Source: JAJDIA01 sp031555145
GTDB taxonomy: Bacteria > Bacteroidota > Bacteroidia > Bacteroidales > Tannerellaceae
Length of the DNA stretch: 48,205 bases
Assembly: GCA_031555145.1 (NCBI GenBank)
Contig: JAVBUR010000083.1
Coordinates: forward strand, 1 to 48,205
Reading direction: 5' to 3'
The position numbers and the translations under genes were made by a program. This document shows, piece by piece, positions 34,170 through 43,127 of this stretch (the stretch's first letter is position 1; each line of letters begins with the position of its first letter). The notes below the pieces were generated by a model. That model saw only the letters and a program-made list of their open reading frames with translations. It was not told where the DNA came from and made no database searches.

Positions 34170-35363
34170 ATGAATAAAATTAGCCATCGAATGAATAACC
34201 ACGCAATAGGAATGATTCCTTTGCTCGTGTTTATGTTTCTGGACAATTTCCTGCCATATTTCCAATCCTTTTTGATCGGTGTCGGATTCTGCTTTCTGCT
34301 TGCAGGGATATTCAGCCTGTTGAGGAAAGATAAGATTTATCTGCTTATGTTGGCGCCGACAATCGCAACGTTGGTGCTGTATTCGTTTTTCCTGTTCTTC
34401 AAAATAGAGCCGGTATTGTTTGATTATACACCACTCATCGTTGAAGTAGTGTTGGTAGTGGTATTGGCTGTAATAGGTTTTACCAAGCGTCCGGCATTGA
34501 AGATGCTCCGTAATTCCAATCATCCGTTGTATAGAAGAACATATATCCGTACCACCCTCAATGAGTTTTTCTTTTTAACACAGTTGGTGCAGGGTTTATA
34601 TACGTTGCACCTTTTTATTGTACTGATATACACCACGCTGCCGGACACCATGCAGAATGAACGCTTTGGGCAGTTCCTGTATCGCGAACTCGAAGTGATC
34701 ATCGGAGTATTGGTTATTGTATACGAACAGATCCGATTGACCATGATGCGCGGTAGTCTGCGAAAAGAGATGTGGCTTCCGGTACTCGACGACAACAACA
34801 AAGTGGTAGGGTGTATCGCACGCTCGGTAGCCCGGACATTACCGAAAAAATTCTATCACCCGATCGTACGCGTAGCCGTTGTATACGACGGGATGCTCTA
34901 TCTGATCAAACGGAATAAGAACGAGTATGTGTCGCCGGATACATTTGATATTCCTTTCAATCAGTATGTATTGTATCATCACACCATCGACCAGACTGTC
35001 AAAGAGGCTCTGGGCGACCTGCTTCATGAGAAAGAAGTCAATCCCCGTTTCCTGATCCGCTATACGTATGAGGACGAAAAGGTAAAACACCTCGTCTATT
35101 TATATGTTATATGCCTTCATTCGAACGACCGGTATAAGAAATATAAAAAACGAGCCGGTAAGTTATGGACAGCCAAGCAAATCCAGGAAAACCTGAATTC
35201 GGGTATCTTCAGCAGTTATTTTGAAAAGGAATTCCCGTACCTGCAACAGACAATCCTGTATGCAGAGAACTTTTGTTGCGGTGATGCCGGATATGCAAAA
35301 ACCGAACAGTCTGAAGACGGACAACAGAAGATCATTCTCGGCAACGAATCACCGGCTTCCTAA
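34170..35363 (+). CDS. Membrane protein with Nudix-like C-terminal domain
   Basis: A 397-residue protein. Residues 1-195 contain about six hydrophobic helices. Residues about 200-345 resemble the Nudix fold of the IPP-isomerase type: WLPVLDDNNKVVGCIARSVAR, then HPIVRVAVVYDGMLYLIKRN, then ISPDTFDIPF-like sequence. Where a Nudix box (GX5EX7REUXEEXGU) should lie, the protein has YHHTIDQTVKEALGDLLHEK, which keeps the helix but lacks the Gly, the Arg and most of the metal-binding Glu residues. Catalysis is doubtful; binding or sensing of a nucleotide is possible. The 3' end overlaps the converging phosphoesterase gene by 15 bases. Confidence 0.75.
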   Translation: MNKISHRMNNHAIGMIPLLVFMFLDNFLPYFQSFLIGVGFCFLLAGIFSLLRKDKIYLLMLAPTIATLVLYSFFLFFKIEPVLFDYTPLIVEVVLVVVLAVIGFTKRPALKMLRNSNHPLYRRTYIRTTLNEFFFLTQLVQGLYTLHLFIVLIYTTLPDTMQNERFGQFLYRELEVIIGVLVIVYEQIRLTMMRGSLRKEMWLPVLDDNNKVVGCIARSVARTLPKKFYHPIVRVAVVYDGMLYLIKRNKNEYVSPDTFDIPFNQYVLYHHTIDQTVKEALGDLLHEKEVNPRFLIRYTYEDEKVKHLVYLYVICLHSNDRYKKYKKRAGKLWTAKQIQENLNSGIFSSYFEKEFPYLQQTILYAENFCCGDAGYAKTEQSEDGQQKIILGNESPAS

Positions 35364-35843
35364 CTCAATCACTTCCAAGTCTTTTATTTCTTTTTCGTCT
35401 ATCCGGAAACGCACCAGTGTACGTACCAGATGGAAGCCACTCTTACCGGCGGCTCCCGGGTTAATACACAGGCATTGCAGGTGTTGGTCGTAAGCCACTT
35501 TCAGGATATGCGAATGGCCACAGACAAAGAGATTGGGGCGGGTCTCATACAGTTCTTTCCGTATACCCGGATCAAAACGGCCGGGATAACCACCGATATG
35601 CGTCATCATCACCCGGACATCCTCTACCGTGAAATGAGCTACTTTAGGATACATCGACCGGACAGGCTGTCCGTCAATATTCCCGCAAACGGCACGAACA
35701 GGGGCAATGGCTCCGAGTTTGATCGTTACCAGATCTGACCCGATATCACCCGCATGCCAGATCTCATCGCACGATTGAAAATGCGCTGCATATTTCTCAT
35801 CCCACCATCCATGCGTGTCTGAAAGTAATCCGATTGTCAACAT
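35349..35843 (-). CDS. Small YfcE/MJ0936-type metallophosphoesterase
   Basis: A 164-residue calcineurin-like phosphoesterase. Metal ligands appear in order: LLSDTHG (Asp-x-His), HAGDIGSD (Gly-Asp), CGNIDG (Gly-Asn-x-Asp), MMTHIGG, and FVCGHSHILKV (Gly-His-x-His). The end INPGAAGKSGFH contains the usual NPGS-like turn. Members hydrolyse phosphodiesters or phosphomonoesters with Mn2+ or similar. The physiological substrate is unknown. Confidence 0.93.
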   Translation of the reverse strand: MLTIGLLSDTHGWWDEKYAAHFQSCDEIWHAGDIGSDLVTIKLGAIAPVRAVCGNIDGQPVRSMYPKVAHFTVEDVRVMMTHIGGYPGRFDPGIRKELYETRPNLFVCGHSHILKVAYDQHLQCLCINPGAAGKSGFHLVRTLVRFRIDEKEIKDLEVIELGSR

Positions 35844-35970
35844 TTATCCCGCTCTGTTTGTTTTGCAAGTAAAAGTAAGATGAAAAGTGATGTAAACCGC
35901 CACATTTTGCCTGAATTATTTGGGAATGGATAAAACAGGCTCTATATTTACCCTCAAAGAATACGATCAA

Positions 35971-38052
35971 ATGGAAACCGCATACCATTACTTTAAACGA
36001 GACATCAGTTGGCTGTCTTTCAACTACCGGATCTTGCTGGAAGCTGAAGACCCGTCATTGCCCATATACGAACGGATCAAATTCCTGTCGATCTATTCGT
36101 CCAACCTCGAAGAGTTTTATGAGATACGCGTGGCAGAACACCGCGGCGTGATTCTGCGAAATAAGTTTGTAGAAGAAAGCATCGATGATGCGGAAGAAAC
36201 CCTCACTGAGATCACACAGGAAGTAAACCGCCAACAGGGCGAGTTCTACCGGATCTTTGCCGGGATCACCACGGAGCTAAACAAACTGAACATCTATTTG
36301 TACCAGGATTGTAAACCTGAACCGTTTCATGTGACCTTCGTCCGCGATTATTTCAATGAGGAGGTCTTTCCCTTCCTTGCCCCGATTATGATACAACCGG
36401 GTATCCGTTTGTTTATTCGCGACCGGCGGTTGTATCTGGTGGTACGCATGACGAAAAAGGGTAAACAAAACCTGTCGGCAGCTACGCCTGAGTATCACTA
36501 TGCCCTGATGAAGATCCCGCATGCAAAAGTGCCTCGCTTTATCGAACTGCCCGAGCGGGAAGGGCGGCATTACATCATGCTGAGCGACGATATGATCCGG
36601 GCAAATCTTTCCAGTGTCTTCCCCGGCTATGTGATCGACAGTTGCTACAGCATCAAGATATCCCGCGATGCGGATATCTACCTCGAAGATGTGAAACGGG
36701 ATAATATCGTGGAGCATATCCGCAAGAAAGTAAAGAAACGCAAGGTAGGCGACCTGAGCCGATTTATGTATGACCGCGCTATGCCGCCGGATTTCCTGGC
36801 TTATATCTGCGATGCTTTTGAGATCCAACAGGAAGACCTGGTGATGGGTGGGCGTTACCTCAACCTGCAAGACCTGGCACAGTTACCCAATCCGTCAGGT
36901 AAACAGTTGGAACAGCAAGTTCCTGTTCCCATGCGCGTGCCTTTCCTCGATGAGAAAAACTCGGTACTCAAGGCAGTCAAGAAAAAAGACATCCTATTGC
37001 ATTTCCCTTACCATTCGTTCGACTATCTCATCCGGTTTCTGATGGAAGCGGCCTTCGACCCGAAGGTGGAAGAGATCAAGATTACCCAATACCGGGTGGC
37101 GGAGAATTCAGCCGTGATCAATGCCCTGATCAGCGCCGCACAGAATAAGAAGAAAGTCACTGTCTTTGTCGAGTTGAAAGCCCGTTTTGACGAAGAGCAT
37201 AATATGAAGACCGCCGAGTTTATGGAGCAAGCAGGCATTCGTATCATCTATAGCATTCCCGGACTAAAGGTCCATGCCAAGGTAGCCGTAATCCTCCGGA
37301 AAGAGACCGAGAACGGGAAGAAACGGCGCAACTATGCCTACCTGAGTACCGGCAATTTCAATGAGAAGACAGCCAAAATCTATTCGGATATGGCACTGCT
37401 TACGACCCACCCGGGTATTATCGCCGATATTAACAAAGTCTTCGATATTCTGGAGGGGAATACCCTGCCGGAAGTCCATTTCCAATATCTGCTGGTGGCA
37501 CGGTTTAATATGGTGGACGAGTTGAAGCGAATGATCCAACGGGAAGTCGACCATATAAAGGCCGGACGCCGCGGTTATATCATTCTTAAGATGAATGGGT
37601 TGCATGATCAAAATATGATCGACGAACTGTATCGTGCCAGTGAGCAGGGCGTAGAGATAGACCTGATTGTGCGCGGTATCTGTTGCCTGATCCCGGATCA
37701 GCCGTATAGCCGTAATATCCGTATTACCCGCATTGTAGATATGTTCCTCGAACATGCCCGCCTCTGGTATTTTCACAACGACGGGGCGGAAGAGGTATTC
37801 CTGACGTCGGCCGACTGGATGCGGCGTAACCTCAATCGCCGTATCGAAACAGCGGCGCCGGTGCTTGATCCGTTGATCCGGCAGGAAATCATCGATATCC
37901 TGCATATTCAATTACGCGACAACATAAAAGCCTGCCGTATTGACGAACATCTGATCAATAACTTCAAACGCGACGACAATCCCGTCAAGACCCGCTCACA
38001 GTTAGCCATCTACGACTACCTGAAGGGGCAGGGAGAGCAGCCGGTTATGTGA
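35971..38052 (+). CDS. ppk1: Polyphosphate kinase 1
   Basis: PPK1 makes polyphosphate from ATP. I choose ATG 35971 (693 residues), because the family begins near YHYFKRDISWLSFNYR; ATG 35920 would add 17 residues not expected in the family. The phospho-accepting His435 is in GLKVHAKVAV and is followed by YLSTGNFNEKTAKIYSD. A further conserved region is MFLEHARLWYFHNDGAEE, followed by SADWMRRNLNRRIE. The last 8 bases overlap the converging DUF4407 gene. A PPX exopolyphosphatase gene is not adjacent. Confidence 0.97.
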   Translation: METAYHYFKRDISWLSFNYRILLEAEDPSLPIYERIKFLSIYSSNLEEFYEIRVAEHRGVILRNKFVEESIDDAEETLTEITQEVNRQQGEFYRIFAGITTELNKLNIYLYQDCKPEPFHVTFVRDYFNEEVFPFLAPIMIQPGIRLFIRDRRLYLVVRMTKKGKQNLSAATPEYHYALMKIPHAKVPRFIELPEREGRHYIMLSDDMIRANLSSVFPGYVIDSCYSIKISRDADIYLEDVKRDNIVEHIRKKVKKRKVGDLSRFMYDRAMPPDFLAYICDAFEIQQEDLVMGGRYLNLQDLAQLPNPSGKQLEQQVPVPMRVPFLDEKNSVLKAVKKKDILLHFPYHSFDYLIRFLMEAAFDPKVEEIKITQYRVAENSAVINALISAAQNKKKVTVFVELKARFDEEHNMKTAEFMEQAGIRIIYSIPGLKVHAKVAVILRKETENGKKRRNYAYLSTGNFNEKTAKIYSDMALLTTHPGIIADINKVFDILEGNTLPEVHFQYLLVARFNMVDELKRMIQREVDHIKAGRRGYIILKMNGLHDQNMIDELYRASEQGVEIDLIVRGICCLIPDQPYSRNIRITRIVDMFLEHARLWYFHNDGAEEVFLTSADWMRRNLNRRIETAAPVLDPLIRQEIIDILHIQLRDNIKACRIDEHLINNFKRDDNPVKTRSQLAIYDYLKGQGEQPVM

Positions 38053-39010
38053 TCTGCCTGCCTAGTTCTTCCAACGCGGCCTTTTTGGTCTTTAGCTGGT
38101 GCTCGACAATAAGTTCGTAGTCGCTCTTCTGGTCGCCGATCTTACTGGTTACAACAAAAAGTTCGAGGGAGATAAGGAACAGGAAGACGATAATATAGAA
38201 GGCCATTGCAATCTTGCGGGTGAGGAGGATTTCCATCATCGCATTCAGTTCCTCCAGAAAGCCGGTCTTAGATGCCAGTTCTTTCCGTAACGTGCTCTCC
38301 GCTTCGATCTTTTGGGTGGTATAGTCCTCGTGTTGCTGACGGAGGCGTTTGAGGTTCTCATTGTTGGTCTCTACTTGTTTGATCCGCGGATTTTCGACAG
38401 GCGAGGTGGAAACGGTACGTTGGGGTACTTCCTTATAAGTACCGTCGGTCTGCAATTCACGTTGATAGGTCGTAGAAGTAGACACAGTGGTAATAGTAGG
38501 CTTCTTCATGATCTCATCGTTGAGGGCGAGGTTCACTTTATCCAACGAGTCGATCTCAGTTTGGATATCGGTCAGCTTGCCATCGATAATACTCAAACGC
38601 ATAGGAAGTTGCTCTTCCACGTTCCGGTCAACGATTTCGATCATTTTCCGGTCGATATCTTCGCCAAAGATAATCTGGTCAATAATGGTAGAGCCCAGGA
38701 TTGCCATAATAAATGCAATGAAGATACGGAAGATCGACGGCCATTTGTTGCGTCCCACGGTCAGGATAATCTGCCGCTCAATCTGCAGCACGATAACAAC
38801 GAAAATGATCGATGTGATGATGCATCCCCACACCGGTGCCCCCACATAGCGCTCAGCAAAACAGTAGCCTGTAAAGGCCCATAGGACAATCAGGATGATC
38901 AGCGCCGCTGTATATTTCTTCAACTGCTTGAAACTGGCCTCACTGCAACTCTTCAATATCTGGCTGTTCCAACCTGTCAGAAAACAGCCTAACTTAATCC
39001 ACCAACTCAT
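38045..39010 (-). CDS. DUF4407 domain membrane protein
   Basis: A 321-residue protein with three N-terminal membrane helices (around 34-55, 58-78 and 92-113), a long central part with heptad-like helices (about 120-260), and a fourth helix (MAFYIIVFLFLISLELFVV) near the C-terminus. The opening WWIKLGCFLTGWNSQILKSC is characteristic of DUF4407. The central part carries a Thr/Ser-rich insertion (TTVSTSTTYQRELQTDGTYK). Topology suggests a helical extension between membrane segments. Function is unknown. The coiled-coil gene just upstream (5-base gap) is probably cotranscribed. Confidence 0.85.
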   Translation of the reverse strand: MSWWIKLGCFLTGWNSQILKSCSEASFKQLKKYTAALIILIVLWAFTGYCFAERYVGAPVWGCIITSIIFVVIVLQIERQIILTVGRNKWPSIFRIFIAFIMAILGSTIIDQIIFGEDIDRKMIEIVDRNVEEQLPMRLSIIDGKLTDIQTEIDSLDKVNLALNDEIMKKPTITTVSTSTTYQRELQTDGTYKEVPQRTVSTSPVENPRIKQVETNNENLKRLRQQHEDYTTQKIEAESTLRKELASKTGFLEELNAMMEILLTRKIAMAFYIIVFLFLISLELFVVTSKIGDQKSDYELIVEHQLKTKKAALEELGRQIT

Positions 39011-39015
39011 ACGTC

Positions 39016-39534
39016 TTATCTTTTAAAGGCATCCAATGACAATGCGGCTAATCCTCTCAGAAAACCCCGTTCGTAGGCAAACAGCATCCGTCCCATATAA
39101 GAGGAATTGTTCTTCAGGTCGTCCTCCATCTCTTTCATCTCGGTGAGATGTTGGAGGAGGATTTCCCTCCGGGTCTTCAGTTGTTCCACGACATTCAACA
39201 AGCCGGCTTCGGTACGCGACTGGATATGGAACTCGATCTCTTTCAGATCGTCTTCATACCGGCGTTTGACCTGCTTAAACAGGATTTCAAAATCACTACG
39301 AAGCAATGATTTGTTCAGTTCCTTATACACAGCGTCGGGATTGGCGAGCGCGTCTTCATATCCCCGTTGTTCGTAATCTTTCCGGAGGTAGGAATAGATC
39401 AGGTCGATAGGCATGTTAGTTGCATAGGAAACCGGTGCTTCCTCCCCTTGTATTGCGCCTTCTTCAGGCAAATGATCCTGCTCGACTTCCGGCAATGAAG
39501 TCTTCTTTTTGGTGAAATAGTTCCTGAATCCCAT
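39016..39534 (-). CDS. Coiled-coil protein of unknown function paired with DUF4407
   Basis: I start at ATG 39534 (172 residues, MGFRNYFTKKKTS), since the 29 residues before it in the longer frame (from 39621) have no coherent character. No signal peptide or membrane helix is visible. Residues about 85-150 are charged and heptad-like (KRRYEDDLKEIEFHIQ, then QLKTRREILLQHLTEMKE). I do not recognise the family. It ends 5 bases before DUF4407, which has a similar coiled coil, so the two may form a complex. That is an inference. Confidence 0.7.
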   Translation of the reverse strand: MGFRNYFTKKKTSLPEVEQDHLPEEGAIQGEEAPVSYATNMPIDLIYSYLRKDYEQRGYEDALANPDAVYKELNKSLLRSDFEILFKQVKRRYEDDLKEIEFHIQSRTEAGLLNVVEQLKTRREILLQHLTEMKEMEDDLKNNSSYMGRMLFAYERGFLRGLAALSLDAFKR

Positions 39535-39656
39535 ATAGCTATTATTTTTATTCGGAGCATGCACAGCCCCATCTGAAGCGTACACGCTATTCAGACGCAT
39601 AAAACAGGCAACAGGTTGCAAATGAAAAGTTAAAAAATATTATAAACCAGACTTAT

Positions 39657-41648
39657 TTAATACACGATGCATTTGACGCTTTTTTCTCCTTCCTGCGGAT
39701 GGGTCAACTGTACTATATAGAATCCTTTACCTACCGGAATAGAGCAGTCTCCGTCGGTCGACCGTGAAGCGATTACCTGCCCGGACAGGGTTACAATACG
39801 AATCCGGGTGGTGGGAGCAATACCTGTTATTTCGATCCTGTCTGTATACCCCTTCACAGTAACTGACTGGAAGAGAGGGTTTTCGTTTGCCGTGGGCTTC
39901 GTGTAACCCAGTTTAGTGTCCATCCAGGCAATCCGTCTTTTCATAAAGATTCTCACATTATTCACTTCCTTCGCATACGAACCATGTACAGTCGGGTTCA
40001 GATGTACCCGGTTATACATGATTTTCCAACGGGTAAAGTTCAGTTTCTGCGATTGATCCAGTTCGTCTTCATAGTCGTCGATGACCTGCAGCAGCGCGTC
40101 CTCCGATAATAGGCCATTATTTCGATAGTAGGCATAGGTCTCCTTCAATTCCCGCATAAACACAGGGTCAGAGAGGATACGTTTAACCATATTTCGGGCA
40201 TACCCGGCGCAACTGCTCTTGTCTGAAGCAAAGAGCCAATCACTGATATTGTTGACCGGATACGTACGGTAGTCGTTATCGAAAGCGATATCGAAATCCC
40301 AGACCGGACCTGTCATGAACTTGTCGCTCATCCGGTCCTTATACAGATAAACGCTCCAGTAGGTGTCCGTATTCCCACTCAATTCACCCACCAGGAAATG
40401 GCGGATAAATGTTTGCGTGTCAAGGTATTTACGGTAACCGATATCCGGATCAGTATAGGTAGCTGATTGCAAGGATGTGAGGAAAGTTTCAACGTATGAT
40501 TTGATATAGTTGTATTGCGCCGGTATAATTTCGTCGTCTTTCGGATATTTGATGGTAACGGGGATACTATATCGATAGGATGTAAACCAGGAAGTCGGCA
40601 GTTCCTGATCGGCATACGCATCGATCTCAATCAGGTATCCTCCGGTAAGGTTATCACCTTCTGTGTCGGAAGTCTTCATCTTAGTAATTTCCACCCGTTT
40701 ATCGGCTACTTCGATCTGATCGCACAGTTGGTAACAACCTTTATATTCGCCGTTGAGGAAGACATTGACAGGCTGTCCAGCAGGGGTGTAGGGTAATTCC
40801 AGGCGGCTGCTCAGATTGAAGGCCAACAGGTTACGCATTAATGTCTTATCGCCGTAGTTATTGATCAGCGTCCAGTTCTTTTCCTTGGCGGGATTATCGA
40901 GTACACGGGCTTTATTGCGCAGTTTTAGGCGGTAAGGTTTCTTCTCAAAACCCCAACTGGCATTGCCCCTGCCCCGTATATCCAGGCTATCGGTATAGAT
41001 ACTCTTCCCGTCGGCTGCGATGAAGGAGACGATACCGGGAAGGTATTTTTCCTTTTCGATAATATCTTCAGCGTTGGTGGTATGGATCACTACAGATGGT
41101 AGATTTGTAAGCGGATGAATGTTCGAGTCGTCCCCTTCTGTCTTGTAACCGTAAAAGGCTATTTCAGCGATATTGCACCGGACATCATCCGGCCCAACAT
41201 AACGCACGTAACGGAAGCCGCGCGAACAGAAAACATCCTGTTCCGTCATGGTGTTATAGGCCGGATCTTCCGTTACGAGGAACAGGGGAACGGCATCGCC
41301 AAAATCGGGTTTATTGGCTCCTTCAAAAACACCCAACACCATCCGACTGCTCCAGTCTGCCCGCGGACAATAAGCGACTTGGGTAATCACATGTTTTTCG
41401 CCCAGATCCAAACCGACCCAACCGCCTGTGCGGACATAAGATGCAAAAAAAGTCTGGTAATTACCATCAAAGACATCCGCGATGGTATTGATCGTGGATG
41501 ATGCATTATTAGTAGCATAATCTACCGATCTGGCCGTTCCGATAATAGTGGTCGGCACCAACTTTTCAGATACACTTTGCGCCTGGGCAAACAGTCCATA
41601 TACAAAGAACAAAGTAATTAATAAAATAGTAATAACGGATTTTCGCAC
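39657..41648 (-). CDS. Secreted CotH-like protein with discoidin domain and sorting-type tail
   Basis: A 663-residue exported protein with a signal peptide (SVITILLITLFFVYGLFAQA). Residues about 40-170 look like a discoidin (F5/8 type C) domain: IADVFDGNYQTFFAS, GWVGLDLGEKHVITQVAY and GFRYVRYVGPD. Residues about 185-560 are CotH kinase-like: DIRGRGNASWGFEKKPYRLK, TLMRNLLAFNLSSRL, FLNGEYKGCYQLCDQIEV and GPVWDFDIAFDNDY, the last with conserved Asp residues. The final 60 residues (IRIVTLSGQVIASRST, then GKGFYIVQLTH) resemble a type IX secretion sorting domain. CotH proteins phosphorylate other surface proteins in Bacillus spores. Here a role at the cell surface is an inference. Confidence 0.87.
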   Translation of the reverse strand: MRKSVITILLITLFFVYGLFAQAQSVSEKLVPTTIIGTARSVDYATNNASSTINTIADVFDGNYQTFFASYVRTGGWVGLDLGEKHVITQVAYCPRADWSSRMVLGVFEGANKPDFGDAVPLFLVTEDPAYNTMTEQDVFCSRGFRYVRYVGPDDVRCNIAEIAFYGYKTEGDDSNIHPLTNLPSVVIHTTNAEDIIEKEKYLPGIVSFIAADGKSIYTDSLDIRGRGNASWGFEKKPYRLKLRNKARVLDNPAKEKNWTLINNYGDKTLMRNLLAFNLSSRLELPYTPAGQPVNVFLNGEYKGCYQLCDQIEVADKRVEITKMKTSDTEGDNLTGGYLIEIDAYADQELPTSWFTSYRYSIPVTIKYPKDDEIIPAQYNYIKSYVETFLTSLQSATYTDPDIGYRKYLDTQTFIRHFLVGELSGNTDTYWSVYLYKDRMSDKFMTGPVWDFDIAFDNDYRTYPVNNISDWLFASDKSSCAGYARNMVKRILSDPVFMRELKETYAYYRNNGLLSEDALLQVIDDYEDELDQSQKLNFTRWKIMYNRVHLNPTVHGSYAKEVNNVRIFMKRRIAWMDTKLGYTKPTANENPLFQSVTVKGYTDRIEITGIAPTTRIRIVTLSGQVIASRSTDGDCSIPVGKGFYIVQLTHPQEGEKSVKCIVY

Positions 41649-41686
41649 GATACACAGATTAAAATACAGTTTATATTATTCGTAAT

Positions 41687-43075
41687 TCACAGATGTTCCA
41701 ACAATTTCACTTCTTCGGGCAGGTACCCTGATCGTATCCGCCATTCCTGTGGATACAAGTTATTGGCCCGATTACCCAGATTTTTGACAAAACCCAATGG
41801 AAGGCCTTTATAAGTTAGGAGTACATAGCCTTTGGGGGCTTCCGAATAGAGTTGCAGCGCCTCTTTTTTCAGGTACTGTATTGCCTGGCTCCATCCCAAT
41901 TCGACAGTTGGGAATATATCCCTGTTCAGTGACGTGCTTAATGCCAAGGCTTGTTCAGGGATCAGGTCTTTTCCTTTTATTTCGCACAGGTGGATACCGG
42001 CGGATACGATACGCAATGAGGAGGCTATCAATTGGCCGGTCTGTACATGAGCAACAGGGATTGCCCGGATATGCTCTCCTTGTATTTCCAAGTGGAAAGC
42101 ATCGGGTTGGGATAACCAGTCCTTTACGGATGGGGGGATGGGAGGAAGGGCTTTTCCTTTTTCTTTTTTATGCCGCGAAGAAGGTTTTATGATGTCAACC
42201 ATTCCGTCGGCTTTGCGAAGAACAGCAAGGAAGAAACCCTCTCCCTTCGTTCGGTGCGGGAGGAAACGGTAGACGGGATGATCATATTTGAGCGGACCGG
42301 TTACCTTCCAGACATCGTTTAACGGGACAGGCAAGGCATCAGCTCCCAACTCGCGTACGATAAAGTCAATATTGTCCTCATTCTCATCTGTATTATAGGT
42401 ACAGGTACTATAAATCAGCAGGCCTCCGGGCTTCAATGCATCCCACACATCATGCAGGATTCGTCGTTGACGACCGGCACAGAGGTTCACATTGGCCTCG
42501 CTCCATTCCTGAATGCTATCCGGGTCTTTCCGGAACATACCCTCACCGGAGCAGGGGACATCGGTCACAATCATATCGAAGAGATGGCGCAACTCCCCGA
42601 TCTCCGCCGGGTCGTTATTCGTAACAATTACACCCGGATTCCCCCATTTGGCCATATTCTCCGCCAAGATATGGCTACGCGAACGGATTACTTCGTTACT
42701 TACCAGCAAACTACCTTCAGGCAACAACGATAGTAAGTGGGTAGATTTCCCACCCGGCGCCGCACAGAGATCGAGACAGCAGACCGGTTCCTGCACGTAT
42801 GTGTTAATCGCCTGCTCCAAGAACATCGAAGAAGCCTCCTGCACATAGTATCCCCCCGCATGAAACAGCGGATCGAATGTAAACGACAACCGTTCGGGCA
42901 AATAATACCCTGTTTCGCACCAGGCCACCGGTTCCCCACCAGGCAATACCATTCCTTTTCCACTGTTCATACGGATGCTGACAGGTGATTCTGTCTGCAA
43001 TGCCGTCTCCAATTGCGGAAAATCTATATCCGGAAGCACCTGGGTACGGGTAATAAAATCGGCAGGAAGTCTCAT
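41687..43075 (-). CDS. RsmF/NOP2/Sun family RNA cytosine-C5 methyltransferase
   Basis: A 462-residue SAM-dependent methyltransferase expected to make 5-methylcytosine in rRNA. The SAM-binding motif reads CLDLCAAPGGKSTHLLSLL. Motif IV is IVTDVPCSGEGMFRKDP and motif VI is LIYSTCTYNTDENEDN, each containing one of the two conserved cysteines. The C-terminal third (TAVELGWSQAI-like sequence, then GLPLGFVKNLGNRANNLYPQEWRIRSGY) matches the RsmF/YebU C-terminal RNA-binding part. RsmF methylates 16S C1407 in E. coli; the target here is unproven. Its promoter abuts that of the next, divergent methyltransferase. Confidence 0.92.
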   Translation of the reverse strand: MRLPADFITRTQVLPDIDFPQLETALQTESPVSIRMNSGKGMVLPGGEPVAWCETGYYLPERLSFTFDPLFHAGGYYVQEASSMFLEQAINTYVQEPVCCLDLCAAPGGKSTHLLSLLPEGSLLVSNEVIRSRSHILAENMAKWGNPGVIVTNNDPAEIGELRHLFDMIVTDVPCSGEGMFRKDPDSIQEWSEANVNLCAGRQRRILHDVWDALKPGGLLIYSTCTYNTDENEDNIDFIVRELGADALPVPLNDVWKVTGPLKYDHPVYRFLPHRTKGEGFFLAVLRKADGMVDIIKPSSRHKKEKGKALPPIPPSVKDWLSQPDAFHLEIQGEHIRAIPVAHVQTGQLIASSLRIVSAGIHLCEIKGKDLIPEQALALSTSLNRDIFPTVELGWSQAIQYLKKEALQLYSEAPKGYVLLTYKGLPLGFVKNLGNRANNLYPQEWRIRSGYLPEEVKLLEHL

Positions 43076-43095
43076 TCAATTAGATGATTTTAAAG

Positions 43096-43103
43096 CAAAA
43101 GTA
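43096..43103 (-). promoter_or_regulatory. -7 box for RsmF-like gene (TACTTTTG)
   Basis: An exact TAnnTTTG match on the minus strand, 20 bases before the RsmF-like ATG. One base separates it from the opposing -7 box at 43105-43112. Confidence 0.6.
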
Positions 43104-43104
43104 C

Positions 43105-43112
43105 TACATTTG
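43105..43112 (+). promoter_or_regulatory. -7 box for RsmI-like gene (TACATTTG)
   Basis: An exact TAnnTTTG match 15 bases before ATG 43128. It argues against starts further upstream in the open frame, which would lie within the divergent gene. Confidence 0.6.
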
Positions 43113-43127
43113 CCCCAAAGAATCAGT

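Noticed and set aside
42975..43127. N-terminal extension of the RsmI-like gene
   Set aside because: It is antisense to the RsmF-like gene and lies upstream of the -7 box at 43105-43112; ATG 43128 matches the family start.
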